Below are positions 9,105 to 17,993 of a stretch of DNA of 64,000 nucleotides, piece after piece. The stretch comes from Lysobacteraceae bacterium. Its GTDB lineage: Bacteria; Pseudomonadota; Gammaproteobacteria; Xanthomonadales; Rhodanobacteraceae. Made by a program: the position numbers and the translations under genes. The stretch is from positions 1 through 64,000 of the forward strand of contig JAGWPB010000007.1 in assembly GCA_028870665.1 (NCBI GenBank), read 5' to 3'. Each line of letters begins with the position of its first letter. Positions within the stretch are counted from its first letter, which is position 1. The notes below the pieces were generated by a model, which saw nothing but the letters and a program-made list of their open reading frames with translations, was not told the origin of the DNA and searched no databases.

Positions 9105-11099
9105 TCAGTCGCTGCCGTCGAGCTTGAGCGGCAGCGGGCAGTGCATCGCGGCGCAGATCACGCGCAACAGCTCGGCCTCGGCGACGCGCACCTGGCCATC
9201 CTCGCGGATCGCGCGGGTAAGCCCGCGCACCACCAGTTCCTTGCCGGCCGGATTGAGACGATCGAACTGCGCCAGCGCGTCATCGAGGCGCGCCGGCCAG
9301 TCCGCTGGCGGTGCGTAGGCCAGCGTGCGGCCTGGCAACGCCTCCTGCACGGCGAGCTGGAACGCGCGTTGCGCGCCGGCTGCGTCATCGTGACCGAACT
9401 CGGCCACCAGCGCTGCCACCAGCGCGAAAGCATCGCGACAGTCATCCAGCTTCAGCGAGCCGGCGACGAAACCGCGGGCAGGATCGAGCGCGTCCAGGAC
9501 CTGCGTGCGCACCAGCGCGGACAGGCAGTATTCCTCGATCTCGACTCCGCCGTCGGCGTGCGCCAGCGTGTCCAGGATCTGCACCAGCGCCGCCAGCTGC
9601 GCGCGCGGCCGCCGCCGCAGCACCGGAAACACGAGCGCCGCCAGCGGCAGCCGTTGCAGCGGGTGCAACGTGCGCGTCCGTGTCGCGAGCGTCTCGGCTG
9701 CTGCAGCCAGCTCGGAACCCAGCGCCTGGGTGATCTGCGCATGCTGCGCGCTGCGCTGGCCGTCATCCGCGGACAAGGCCAGCGCCAGCACCAGCGCCGG
9801 TGCCTGGGTCGGATCGCGCGCGGCGGCCAGCAGATCGGACGGAATGCCCGCCTGCACCTGTGCGGCATGCGCGTAGTCGCCGGCATCGGCCTGGCCCACC
9901 TGGGCGGCCACCGCCGCCGGCGCCAGCGCGGCGCGCGCGGCGACGGCCGGCAGACCCGGTGCCGCCGGAGCCGCGCCGGGGCTGGCCACGGTCGCCGCCA
10001 GTACGGTCGGCAGCAGACCGGTCAGGCTGGCGCGCGGATCGGCGGGGTTGGCAGCGCGACGCACGTCGGACCAGTCGCGAGCGACCTGCTCGAGTTCACG
10101 CGGGTCGAACTGCGGCTCGAGTGCACGGATGCGCTCGACCAGCGGCGGATGGGTGGCGAACAGCGCCGAATAGGCGCCGGCCTCGCCGAACAGCATGTGC
10201 GAGACCTCTTCGCCGTGGGTATCGGTGAATTGCGAACCGGCCTCGAGCGCGGCGATCTTCTTCAGTGCGCCGGCGATACCGCTGGTCTGGCGCGTGTACT
10301 GCACCGCCGAGGCATCGGCCAGCGATTCGCGCGAACGCGACACGCTGGCCTTGATCAGGCGCCCGAAAAACACGCCGATGCCGCCGACCACCAGCAGGCC
10401 GATGCCGATGAAAACGATCGCGCCGCCGTTGTTGTCGCGGCGCCCGCGCGAGGAGCCGCCCGAGACGCCGCCCCAGTAGCCGGCATAGAGCAGCTGGCGG
10501 CCGATCACGCTCAGCGCAAGGATGCCGAACAGCAGTCCCATCAGGCGGATGTTGATGCGCATGTCGCCGTTGAGCACGTGACTGAACTCGTGCGCGATCA
10601 CGCCCTGCAATTCGTCGCGATTGAGCTGCTGCAGGCAGCCATGGGTCACGCAGACGGCGGCGTCGGCGGGGCTGAAACCGGCGGCGAAGGCATTGATGCC
10701 CGGCTCGTGCTCGAGGATGTAGATCTCCGGCACGGGCACCCCGGAGGCGATCGCCACTTCCTCGATCACGTTGCGCAGGCGGCGCAGGGCGGGATCGGTG
10801 GTGTCCGCGGGCACCAGAGTGGCGCCGACGCCGCGCGCCACCGCTCCGCCGCCGCCGCCAAGACTGGCGGTGCGGTACAACGAGGCCAGCCCGATCACTG
10901 CCAGCACCGCCGCGCTGACACCCGCCAGCGCGCCGATCGGCAGCGCGGTGCCGCCATCGGGACGCTGCGACATCAGCCCGAGAGCGACCACGACCAACGC
11001 GTCCACGGCGACGACGATCGCCAGCACCGCGAGCACGAACAAGGCGACCATGCGACGCGTGTGCCGCCGGGCCCGGTCTTGATGCGCGAAGAAGTCCAT
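9105..11099 (-). CDS. M48-family membrane zinc metalloprotease (HtpX/Ste24-like)
   Basis: GVIAHEFSHVLNGDMRINIRLMG (HExxH), SRESLADASAVQYTR (downstream Glu ligand). Confidence 0.9.
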   Translation of the reverse strand: MDFFAHQDRARRHTRRMVALFVLAVLAIVVAVDALVVVALGLMSQRPDGGTALPIGALAGVSAAVLAVIGLASLYRTASLGGGGGAVARGVGATLVPADTTDPALRRLRNVIEEVAIASGVPVPEIYILEHEPGINAFAAGFSPADAAVCVTHGCLQQLNRDELQGVIAHEFSHVLNGDMRINIRLMGLLFGILALSVIGRQLLYAGYWGGVSGGSSRGRRDNNGGAIVFIGIGLLVVGGIGVFFGRLIKASVSRSRESLADASAVQYTRQTSGIAGALKKIAALEAGSQFTDTHGEEVSHMLFGEAGAYSALFATHPPLVERIRALEPQFDPRELEQVARDWSDVRRAANPADPRASLTGLLPTVLAATVASPGAAPAAPGLPAVAARAALAPAAVAAQVGQADAGDYAHAAQVQAGIPSDLLAAARDPTQAPALVLALALSADDGQRSAQHAQITQALGSELAAAAETLATRTRTLHPLQRLPLAALVFPVLRRRPRAQLAALVQILDTLAHADGGVEIEEYCLSALVRTQVLDALDPARGFVAGSLKLDDCRDAFALVAALVAEFGHDDAAGAQRAFQLAVQEALPGRTLAYAPPADWPARLDDALAQFDRLNPAGKELVVRGLTRAIREDGQVRVAEAELLRVICAAMHCPLPLKLDGSD

Positions 11100-11115
11100 G
11101 CGGTGCCGCCGGTGA

Positions 11116-11703
11116 TCAGCTGAACGAGACCTTCGGCGCCTCGCGCTTGGCCGGATCGTCCATCTCCAGCGGCTGTGCCGGCTGGAAGCCGAAGCTGTTG
11201 GCGACGAACGACGATGGAAACACCTGGCAGCGGTTGTTGTAGTTCATCACGCTGTCGTTGTAGGCCTGGCGTGCGAAGGCGACACGATTCTCGGTGGAGC
11301 TGAGCTCCTCCGACAGTTGCATCATGTTCTGGTTCGCCTTGAGGTCGGGATAGGCCTCGGCGACCGCGAACAGGCGGCCGACGGCCTGGGTCAGCTGGTT
11401 CTCGCTGCCGGCCAGCTGCTGCATCGCCTGCGGGTCACCCGGTTGCGCCTTGGCGCCGGCGAGGCCGTTGACCGCCGCGGTGCGCGCCTGGGTGACCGCT
11501 TCGAGCGTGCCGCGCTCGTGTGCGATGTAGCCCTTGGCGACCTCGACCAGATTCGGAATCAGGTCGTGCCGGCGCGTCAACTGCACGTCGATCTGCGCGA
11601 AGGCGTTCTTGTAGCCGTTTCGCGCGGTCACCAGTCCGTTGTAGATGCCGACAAAGTACAAGACAATCGCAACGATGACGATCAGCACGATGATCGTGGC
11701 CAT
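11116..11703 (-). CDS. lemA: LemA family protein
   Basis: MATIIVLIVIVAIVLYFVGIYNGLVTARNGYKNAFAQIDVQLTRRHDLIPNLVEVAKGY; same strand and adjacent to the M48 protease. Confidence 0.9.
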   Translation of the reverse strand: MATIIVLIVIVAIVLYFVGIYNGLVTARNGYKNAFAQIDVQLTRRHDLIPNLVEVAKGYIAHERGTLEAVTQARTAAVNGLAGAKAQPGDPQAMQQLAGSENQLTQAVGRLFAVAEAYPDLKANQNMMQLSEELSSTENRVAFARQAYNDSVMNYNNRCQVFPSSFVANSFGFQPAQPLEMDDPAKREAPKVSFS

Positions 11704-11773
11704 GTCCACACCCTCCCGCACTCGACGCGACGGCCCATCGCCGCGGCGCGAGCATAGCAGCCGCCCTGCGCGC

Positions 11774-13033
11774 ATGCTGGCGCTGCTGCTGGCATGCTGT
11801 GTGCCGCTTCCGGTTGCGGCGGCACAAGCGCGTCCTGCAGCGGGTGCGCGCGGCGCACCCGTGTCCGCTCCGCTGATGCCGCGACGCGACACGCTGCCCG
11901 CGGCACGCGTGAACTCGGCGATCGCCGACTACAACCGCTGGCTCGACGAGATCGCCGCCAAGAATGACGTCGCCGGCCTCGCCACCGCGATCGTGGTCGA
12001 CGGCAAGGTGCGCTACCAGCGCACGCTCGGTTATGCCGACAGTGCCACCGGCGCCAGGGTCACGCCCGCAACCGTGTTCCGCCTGGCTTCGCTGTCGAAG
12101 GCGTTTGCCAGCGCGCTGACCGGCCTGCTGGTGCAGGATGGCCTACTCAAATGGAATACCCGCATCAGCCAGGCGGTGCCGTTCTTCATGCTCAAGAACG
12201 CCACGGATGCGCGCGAGGCCACCGTGGCCGACATCCTCAGCCAGCGCAGCGGACTGCCGCGCAACACCTACGACAACCTGCTCGAGGACAACCAGCCCTA
12301 CCAGGAACTGGCGCGCAAGCTGGACGAGGTCGACATGATCTGTCCGGTCGGTGCCTGCTACAGCTACCAGAACATCGCCTTCGCGCTGATCGGCGACGTG
12401 GTGTACGCGGCGACCGGCGACTTCTTCTATCACCAGGTCGAGAAGCGACTGTTCCTGCCGCTGGGCATGAAAACCGCGACCTACGGCCGCGACGCGCTCG
12501 AGCACAGCGCCAGCTGGGCGCGCCCGCATTACCGCCGTGGCGATCACTGGGTACCGTTCCTGCCCAAGGAAGCCTTTTACCGCGTGCCGCCCGCAGCGGG
12601 CGTCAATGCCAGCCTCGACGACATGGAAAAATGGCTGATCGCGCAGATGGGCTACCGCCCCGGGGTGCTGTCGCCGCAGCTGCTGGCAACCCTGCACACC
12701 CCGCTGGTGGAAACGCCGAGTGAACGCTGGGCCACACCCTGGCGGCGCGCGCGCCTGAAGAACGCGCAGTATGCACTGGGCTGGCGGGTCTACGACTATG
12801 CCGGCGACACCCTGGTCTTCCACGCTGGCGCGGTACAGGGATATCGCGCGATGATCGGCTTCCTGCCGCGTTACGGCATCGGCATGGTGATCCTTTGGAA
12901 CTGCGACAGCCCGACACCGGCAGGACTGATGCCCATGCTGCTCGATCGCCTGCTCGGCCTGCCGCACGAGGACTGGGCCGGACTGCATGCGCGCCCGGCC
13001 CCGCGCTTCCGGCGCCTGCACCATCGCCGCTGA
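11774..13033 (+). CDS. Serine beta-lactamase/penicillin-binding-like hydrolase (class C fold), secreted
   Basis: Signal-like N-terminus; FRLASLSKAFAS (SxxK), YSYQNIAF (YxN), HAGAVQG; start placed at ATG 11774. Confidence 0.83.
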   Translation: MLALLLACCVPLPVAAAQARPAAGARGAPVSAPLMPRRDTLPAARVNSAIADYNRWLDEIAAKNDVAGLATAIVVDGKVRYQRTLGYADSATGARVTPATVFRLASLSKAFASALTGLLVQDGLLKWNTRISQAVPFFMLKNATDAREATVADILSQRSGLPRNTYDNLLEDNQPYQELARKLDEVDMICPVGACYSYQNIAFALIGDVVYAATGDFFYHQVEKRLFLPLGMKTATYGRDALEHSASWARPHYRRGDHWVPFLPKEAFYRVPPAAGVNASLDDMEKWLIAQMGYRPGVLSPQLLATLHTPLVETPSERWATPWRRARLKNAQYALGWRVYDYAGDTLVFHAGAVQGYRAMIGFLPRYGIGMVILWNCDSPTPAGLMPMLLDRLLGLPHEDWAGLHARPAPRFRRLHHRR

Positions 13034-13037
13034 TGCC

Positions 13038-13658
13038 GTGCTGATCACCGAGACCCTGCTGCTGCTGGGCCTTGACCCGCGCCGCGGGGTGCTGGCCGTG
13101 CAACGCCGCGGTGTCGGCATGCAGGGCCTGTCCGCAGCCGCCTTGCTGGCCGACCTGATCGTGCTCGACCGCCTGCGCCCGGCGGGACGTGGCGATCTCG
13201 TGGCGGAATCCGCGGTGCCCGCGGCACATGTCCTGCTGACCGAGGCCTTGCAACGCCTCGGCACCCGCAGCCTGACGCCGGCGCAGGCGCTGCTGCGAGT
13301 CGGACAGGGCATCCATCGGCTGCCGCAACGCGTGCTGGACGGACTGGCACGACGCGACCTGCTGCATCGGATACCCAACGTGAGGGGATTTCCGGCGCTG
13401 GGCGTGCGCTATCCGCTGCGTTCGGTGCAGGCGCGCCAGGATGCCGAGCAAGTGGCACGATCAGCCGCCGGGGCGCCGACCACGGTACGGTCACTGGCAC
13501 TGCTGCAGCTGCTGGACACCGCGGGCCTGCTCACGACTTTCCTCGACGCCGGACTCCACGAGCGCGCCACTCGCGCCCTGCTCGGCATCGAGTCAGCGGA
13601 CCCGCAGGATCCCGGCCTGCTCGCCCTGGCACGACTGCGCCGCGCGCTGCTCGACTGA
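13038..13658 (+). CDS. GPP34/GOLPH3-like family protein (tentative)
   Basis: VLITETLLLLGLDPRRGVL...LSAAALLADLIVLDRLR...; pattern resembles bacterial GPP34 proteins; GTG start likely. Confidence 0.5.
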   Translation: MLITETLLLLGLDPRRGVLAVQRRGVGMQGLSAAALLADLIVLDRLRPAGRGDLVAESAVPAAHVLLTEALQRLGTRSLTPAQALLRVGQGIHRLPQRVLDGLARRDLLHRIPNVRGFPALGVRYPLRSVQARQDAEQVARSAAGAPTTVRSLALLQLLDTAGLLTTFLDAGLHERATRALLGIESADPQDPGLLALARLRRALLD

Positions 13659-13792
13659 CGAGCCGGATCCGTCAGCGGTACCGTCCGTCCGATCCGTACC
13701 TCGCGCATGCGCCGGCGTTCGCGCCGAGACAACCGCAGCTGCACCGGACCGATGTCCGGCATGCCCGCCGGGCAGCCTGACGAGATTCGCGA

Positions 13793-14797
13793 TCAGCCTC
13801 CACCGAGCTTGAACTCGAGTTTGCGCTTGAGTACGACGGCGGTCGGCGTGCCGTTGATCAGCGCCGGTTTGAACTGCCAGCGTGCAACCGCCTCGGTTGC
13901 CGCACGATCGAAGATCCGCCGCGGCTGCGAGTCGACCACGTGCGCATTGGACACGCTGCCGTCGGCGGTAACGGTGAACTCGACCTCGACCCAGCCCTGC
14001 TCGTTGTCGCGCGCCGCCTGCATCGGGTACTTCGGCGGCACCATGCGGGTGATCTGCGCGTCGCGATTCTGGGCGGCAACCGGAGCTGCCGGCTTCACCA
14101 CGGCCGCTGGAGCCGGAGCCGGATGCGCCGCCTCGGGCGCGGGTTTCGGCGCTGCTTCCGATGCCTGGCTGGCGGCCTGTGCCTTCTGCGCCGCCTGCTG
14201 CGCGGCGAGCAACTGCTGTTGCTGTACGGCTTGCTGCTTGGCCAATTCCTGCTGCTTCGCCTGCTGGGCGCTGGACGCAAGCTTGCGCGCCGCATCGAGC
14301 TTTGCGCGCAGAATGGTCAGCGTGTAGTTGTTGGGATCGGCCTTGGCCAGCAGGTCGATCTCGCGCTGGGCCTCGTCCAGGTTGCCCTGGTTGACCGCCT
14401 GCTCGACGACCGGTTCGGCAAAGGGAAAGATCTCGCGCAGTGCGCCCTGCGCGTCTCGGTTCTTCGGGTCCTTGGCCAGCACGCTGACGTAGTATTCCAC
14501 CGCATTGTCGCCGGCGGGCGCGACCAGACGTTGTGCGGCCAGCGCCTTGCGCGCTTCGGCCAGCAGTTGGTCGACGCTCATCGTCTCGAGCCGATTGGCG
14601 CTGACGGCCGGTGCCGCCGCAGCGGTGGCCGGTGTCTTGGCTGCCTGCGTCGGCGCCGGCGCCGCGTGCTGCGGCGGCCTGAGAATCAGGAACCATGCCG
14701 CGGCGGCAAGCAGGATCACGATCACCAGGATCGCGATTGCGGTGGTGGTGGTGGCGCCGCGCTGACTGCGGCGAATCGAGCGGATATGCAGGGCCAT
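13793..14797 (-). CDS. TonB-family energy transducer-like protein with Gln/Ala-rich linker
   Basis: One N-terminal TM; C-terminal PPKYPMQAARDNEQGWVEVEFTVTADGSVSNAHVVDSQP...FDRAATEAVARWQFKPA (TonB_C). Confidence 0.82.
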   Translation of the reverse strand: MALHIRSIRRSQRGATTTTAIAILVIVILLAAAAWFLILRPPQHAAPAPTQAAKTPATAAAAPAVSANRLETMSVDQLLAEARKALAAQRLVAPAGDNAVEYYVSVLAKDPKNRDAQGALREIFPFAEPVVEQAVNQGNLDEAQREIDLLAKADPNNYTLTILRAKLDAARKLASSAQQAKQQELAKQQAVQQQQLLAAQQAAQKAQAASQASEAAPKPAPEAAHPAPAPAAVVKPAAPVAAQNRDAQITRMVPPKYPMQAARDNEQGWVEVEFTVTADGSVSNAHVVDSQPRRIFDRAATEAVARWQFKPALINGTPTAVVLKRKLEFKLGGG

Positions 14798-14950
14798 GGC
14801 CGGAACCGTCGTGTGGATGCGGGAAACCGCGCCCCCCGTTGTCCCCCTTCGGAACAGGCGGGCATCAGCCCGCCACGGCGCGATCGCGATCACGTTACCG
14901 ACAACCGCCGTCTCCGGCAATCGCAAAAAGTCCGAAGACACAAAATGAAA

Positions 14951-14971
14951 CGCCCCGCATGGAGCGGGGCG
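14951..14971. terminator. Hairpin 1 of array (CGCCCCGC-ATGGA-GCGGGGCG)
   Basis: 8-bp perfect inverted repeat between convergent-facing ends/starts of the TonB-like and MetJ-H1 genes. Confidence 0.55.
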
Positions 14972-14989
14972 CACCTCGCTGGGCGAGGC

Positions 14990-15020
14990 CTCCCCCTGCG
15001 CTGGGCAGTCGCAGGGGGAG
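14990..15020. terminator. Hairpin 3 of array (CTCCCCCTGCG-N9-CGCAGGGGGAG)
   Basis: 11-bp perfect stem; likely transcription terminator of the minus-strand MetJ-H1 gene. Confidence 0.55.
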
Positions 15021-15120
15021 CGAGCAGGAGTGAAACACGATCTTATTGGTTGTGCGCCTTTCTCTTGAGAATGCCAAGGTGGCGCGAGCCACCCTGGCAG
15101 CGGTCGCCTGTACAGGCTTC

Positions 15121-15546
15121 CTACTTGGCAGCCTTTTTCGCTGCCGGCTTCTTCGCGGCGGCCTTCCTGGCCGGCTTCTTCGCCGCTGCGGTCTTGCGCG
15201 CAGTGGTGGCCTTGGCCTTGACGGTCTTCTTCACGGCCTTCTTTGCAGTTGACTTCTTCGCGGCCGGTTTCTTGGCAGCGGGTTTCTTTGCAGCTTTCTT
15301 GGTCATAGCCATAGTTCGTCTCAGCTCCTCGTCAGTTGGCAGTGGTTGCCCAGTAAAAGCGTGCAGGAACGCCTCACACAGCAAGTCGCTGTTCGTGGCG
15401 TGCCGAAGATTGTTGACTTGGCGACGCGTGCGCTCGTCAGCGAGCAGACGCAGCACGTGCACCGGGACGGAAACGGTGACCTTGCGGACCGCACCCGCCT
15501 TGCTGCCGTGCTCGATGTAGGGATCGATGAATCGATTGGCCGCCAT
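15121..15546 (-). CDS. metJ: MetJ-type ribbon-helix-helix methionine repressor fused to a histone H1-like Lys/Ala-rich tail
   Basis: Residues 1-78 [78 protein letters not shown] match the MetJ core; residues 79-141 [25 protein letters not shown]... are H1-like. Junction re-read on the nucleotide sequence and in frame. Confidence 0.88.
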   Translation of the reverse strand: MAANRFIDPYIEHGSKAGAVRKVTVSVPVHVLRLLADERTRRQVNNLRHATNSDLLCEAFLHAFTGQPLPTDEELRRTMAMTKKAAKKPAAKKPAAKKSTAKKAVKKTVKAKATTARKTAAAKKPARKAAAKKPAAKKAAK

Positions 15547-15577
15547 GATTTTTTATATCGCGCGCTTTCGGGCGCAA

Positions 15578-15606
15578 AAGCTATTCCGGTCTTTCACACG
15601 TGTCAA
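15578..15606 (-). promoter_or_regulatory. Candidate sigma70 promoter of the MetJ-H1 gene
   Basis: Minus strand TTGACA-N17-TAGCTT about 35 nt upstream of the ATG. Confidence 0.5.
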
Positions 15607-15702
15607 TGGATATTGTGCGGCGATTCACCGGGGGATCGTCGGCGACCACGATGGCGCGACAGCCCGGCCGCCTTTCCGGATCGACTTCCGATTTAGTCAA
15701 AT

Positions 15703-15726
15703 GGACGTCTATACGTCTTTATGTCC
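15703..15726. promoter_or_regulatory. Tandem met boxes (MetJ operator)
   Basis: Contiguous 8-mers GGACGTCT|ATACGTCT|TTATGTCC; the first two match AGACGTCT at 7/8 each; enclosed by inverted repeat AAATGGAC (15699-15706) / GTCCATTT (15723-15730). Confidence 0.75.
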
Positions 15727-15891
15727 ATTTACTTTCACCGGACACGAATCGCCGAAAGCCTTGCGGCACAAGCGATCCGGGGCATCCGCAGGCGATCGCG
15801 GAAAGGCGATGCGAGCGCACCTCGACCCGGGGCCGGCCTGGCCTCGGAGCGCCCGACGGATCCGCTCCGGGCCGCCGGGAGGCGTCGGGGA

Positions 15892-17247
15892 TCAGTTCGC
15901 CGCGATGGTCAGCGCGGCGGCAAAACGGTCAAGGTCGGCAGCCGTTTTGGTCTCGGTCGCGCAAACCAGCAGCGCATCACCGAGTTGCGGATAGTCTTCG
16001 CCGAGCGCGACGCCGGCGATGATGTTGTCGCGTGCGAGGCGATCGATGATCGCGCTTGCCGGCTGTGCAAACAGCAGCGCCAGCTCGTGGAAGAACGGGC
16101 GCGTGAACAGCACGCGCACACCGGGGATCGCGATCAGGCGGTCGCGCAACGCGCGGGTGTTGCGCATCGAATGCGCGGCGACGCGCTGCAGTCCCTGCGG
16201 CCCCAGCAGCGCCATGTGGATGGTCGCCGCGGTGACCAGCAGACCCTGGTTGGTGCAGATATTGGAGGTGGCCTTGGCACGCCGGATATGCTGCTCGCGC
16301 GCCTGCAGGGTGAGCGCGAAGCCTGCGCGCCCGTCGACGTCGGTGGTGCGCCCGACAATGCGCCCGGGCATCTGGCGCACGAACTCCTGCTTGCAGGCGA
16401 GGATGCCGAAGTAGGGGCCGCCGGAACTCAGCGGCACACCGAGCGGCTGGCCATCGCCGCAAGCGATGTCGGCACCGGTCGTCCCCCACTGACCGGGCGC
16501 CTTCAGCACCGCCAGCGCCAGCGGATTGACCACCGCGATCACCAGCGCGCCGAGCGCATGGGCCCAGTCGGTCAGCGCATCGACGTCCTCGAGCACGCCG
16601 AAGAAGTTGGGCTGCGGGATCACCAGCGCGGTGAAAGCGCCGAAATCCTGCGCCTTCAGCCACGCCGGATCGAGCGCGCCCCCGCGCGCGGCGACCTCGA
16701 GTTCGATCACCTCGATACCCTGCAGGCCGACGATGGTCCGCAGCGTCTTGCGGTAGGCCGGATGCACGCTGTCGGGCACCAGCACACGGCGCGGACCCTT
16801 CCTGGCGCAGCGCTCGGCCATCAGCACGGCCTCGGCGACCGCGGTCGCACCGTCATACAGCGAGGCATTGCTGACGTCGAGCCCGGTCAGCCGCGTCATC
16901 ATCGTCTGGTATTCGTAGATCAGCTGCAGCGTGCCCTGGCTTGCCTCGGCCTGGTAAGGCGTATAGGCCGAGTAGAACTCGCCGCGGGTGACGATCGGCC
17001 AAACCGCAGCCGGGATGTGGTGCTCGTAGGCGCCGGCACCGGCGAAATTGAGCGGCGTGCCATCCCGCGCCGCGCGTTCCCGCATCAGCCGCGTGGCGTC
17101 CATCTCCGACAGGCCCGGCGGCACCTGTCTGAGCGCATCGATGCGCAGGGTCGCGGGAATCTCGTCGAACAGGTCCTCGATGTCGGCGACGCCGATGGTC
17201 TTGAGCATCGCGCGGACGTCGGCTTCGGTGTGCGGAATGAACGGCAT
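15892..17247 (-). CDS. gcvPA: Glycine dehydrogenase (decarboxylating) subunit 1
   Basis: [31 protein letters not shown]...[30 protein letters not shown]; length and start typical of the split P-protein N-terminal subunit. Confidence 0.92.
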   Translation of the reverse strand: MPFIPHTEADVRAMLKTIGVADIEDLFDEIPATLRIDALRQVPPGLSEMDATRLMRERAARDGTPLNFAGAGAYEHHIPAAVWPIVTRGEFYSAYTPYQAEASQGTLQLIYEYQTMMTRLTGLDVSNASLYDGATAVAEAVLMAERCARKGPRRVLVPDSVHPAYRKTLRTIVGLQGIEVIELEVAARGGALDPAWLKAQDFGAFTALVIPQPNFFGVLEDVDALTDWAHALGALVIAVVNPLALAVLKAPGQWGTTGADIACGDGQPLGVPLSSGGPYFGILACKQEFVRQMPGRIVGRTTDVDGRAGFALTLQAREQHIRRAKATSNICTNQGLLVTAATIHMALLGPQGLQRVAAHSMRNTRALRDRLIAIPGVRVLFTRPFFHELALLFAQPASAIIDRLARDNIIAGVALGEDYPQLGDALLVCATETKTAADLDRFAAALTIAAN

Positions 17248-17521
17248 GGGGCGGCAGTCGTTAGTGAGGAGCGGGAAGGGGAAGTGAGGGGGCGGGAGCT
17301 GGCGGCAAGGAACAGAAAAAAGCTAGCTGTGATCCTGAGGGCACAGCCCGAAGGCTCTGGCCAGCAACGGGCGCGGGACGAGGGCCATCGGCAGCAGACC
17401 TCCATGCGCCGGCGCCCCCGGCCACATCTTCCCTGGCGTGGCGTTCGTGGGCGGGCAGCGCCCCGCTCTTTCGCTTCGCTGCGGATGCCCGCCTGCTCTC
17501 CCCACTCCCGGCGCCCTGCGT

Positions 17522-17917
17522 CTAGTGCTCTTCGCTGTCGAGCAGTTCGGCGTAGGCGTCGGGGTCGAGCAGATCCTCAAGCTCGTCCTTGTTGGACGGC
17601 CGCACGGCGAAGATCCAGCCCTCGCCGTAGGCATCCTCGTTGATCGTCTCGGGCTTGTCGCCGAGCGCCGCGTTGACTTCGACCACCTCGCCGGACACCG
17701 GCGCGTAGACGTCCGACGCCGCCTTGACCGACTCGACCACCGCGCACGCGTTGCCGGCCTGCACGCTGTCGCCCACGGTGGGCAGCTCGACGTAGACGAG
17801 ATCGCCGAGCAGGCCCTGGGCGTGATCGGAAATGCCGACGCGGATCAGGCCGTCGTCTTCGACGCGGGCCCACTCGTGGGACTTCATGAATTTGAGGTCG
17901 CCCGGAATCTCGCTCAT
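17522..17917 (-). CDS. gcvH: Glycine cleavage system H protein
   Basis: [46 protein letters not shown]...[20 protein letters not shown] (lipoyl-Lys). Confidence 0.95.
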   Translation of the reverse strand: MSEIPGDLKFMKSHEWARVEDDGLIRVGISDHAQGLLGDLVYVELPTVGDSVQAGNACAVVESVKAASDVYAPVSGEVVEVNAALGDKPETINEDAYGEGWIFAVRPSNKDELEDLLDPDAYAELLDSEEH

Positions 17918-17993
17918 GACTTCAATCCTGTGCAGGTCGCCCGGTCATTCTAACCAAGGCCGTGGGTGAATGCGGCGTGTGCGGCGTTGCGGC

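Noticed and set aside
9141-11123. 660-aa plus-strand ORF opposite the M48 protease
   Set aside because: Mirror of the HExxH protease gene; composition typical of a shadow ORF.
15121-15310. Lys/Ala repeat region as a non-coding microsatellite
   Set aside because: Reading frame is maintained through the whole tract with a proper stop, and composition matches H1-like proteins.
15721-17643. 640-aa plus-strand ORF beginning at the met boxes
   Set aside because: Antisense to gcvPA and gcvH; no domain signature. Not taken as a met-box target gene.
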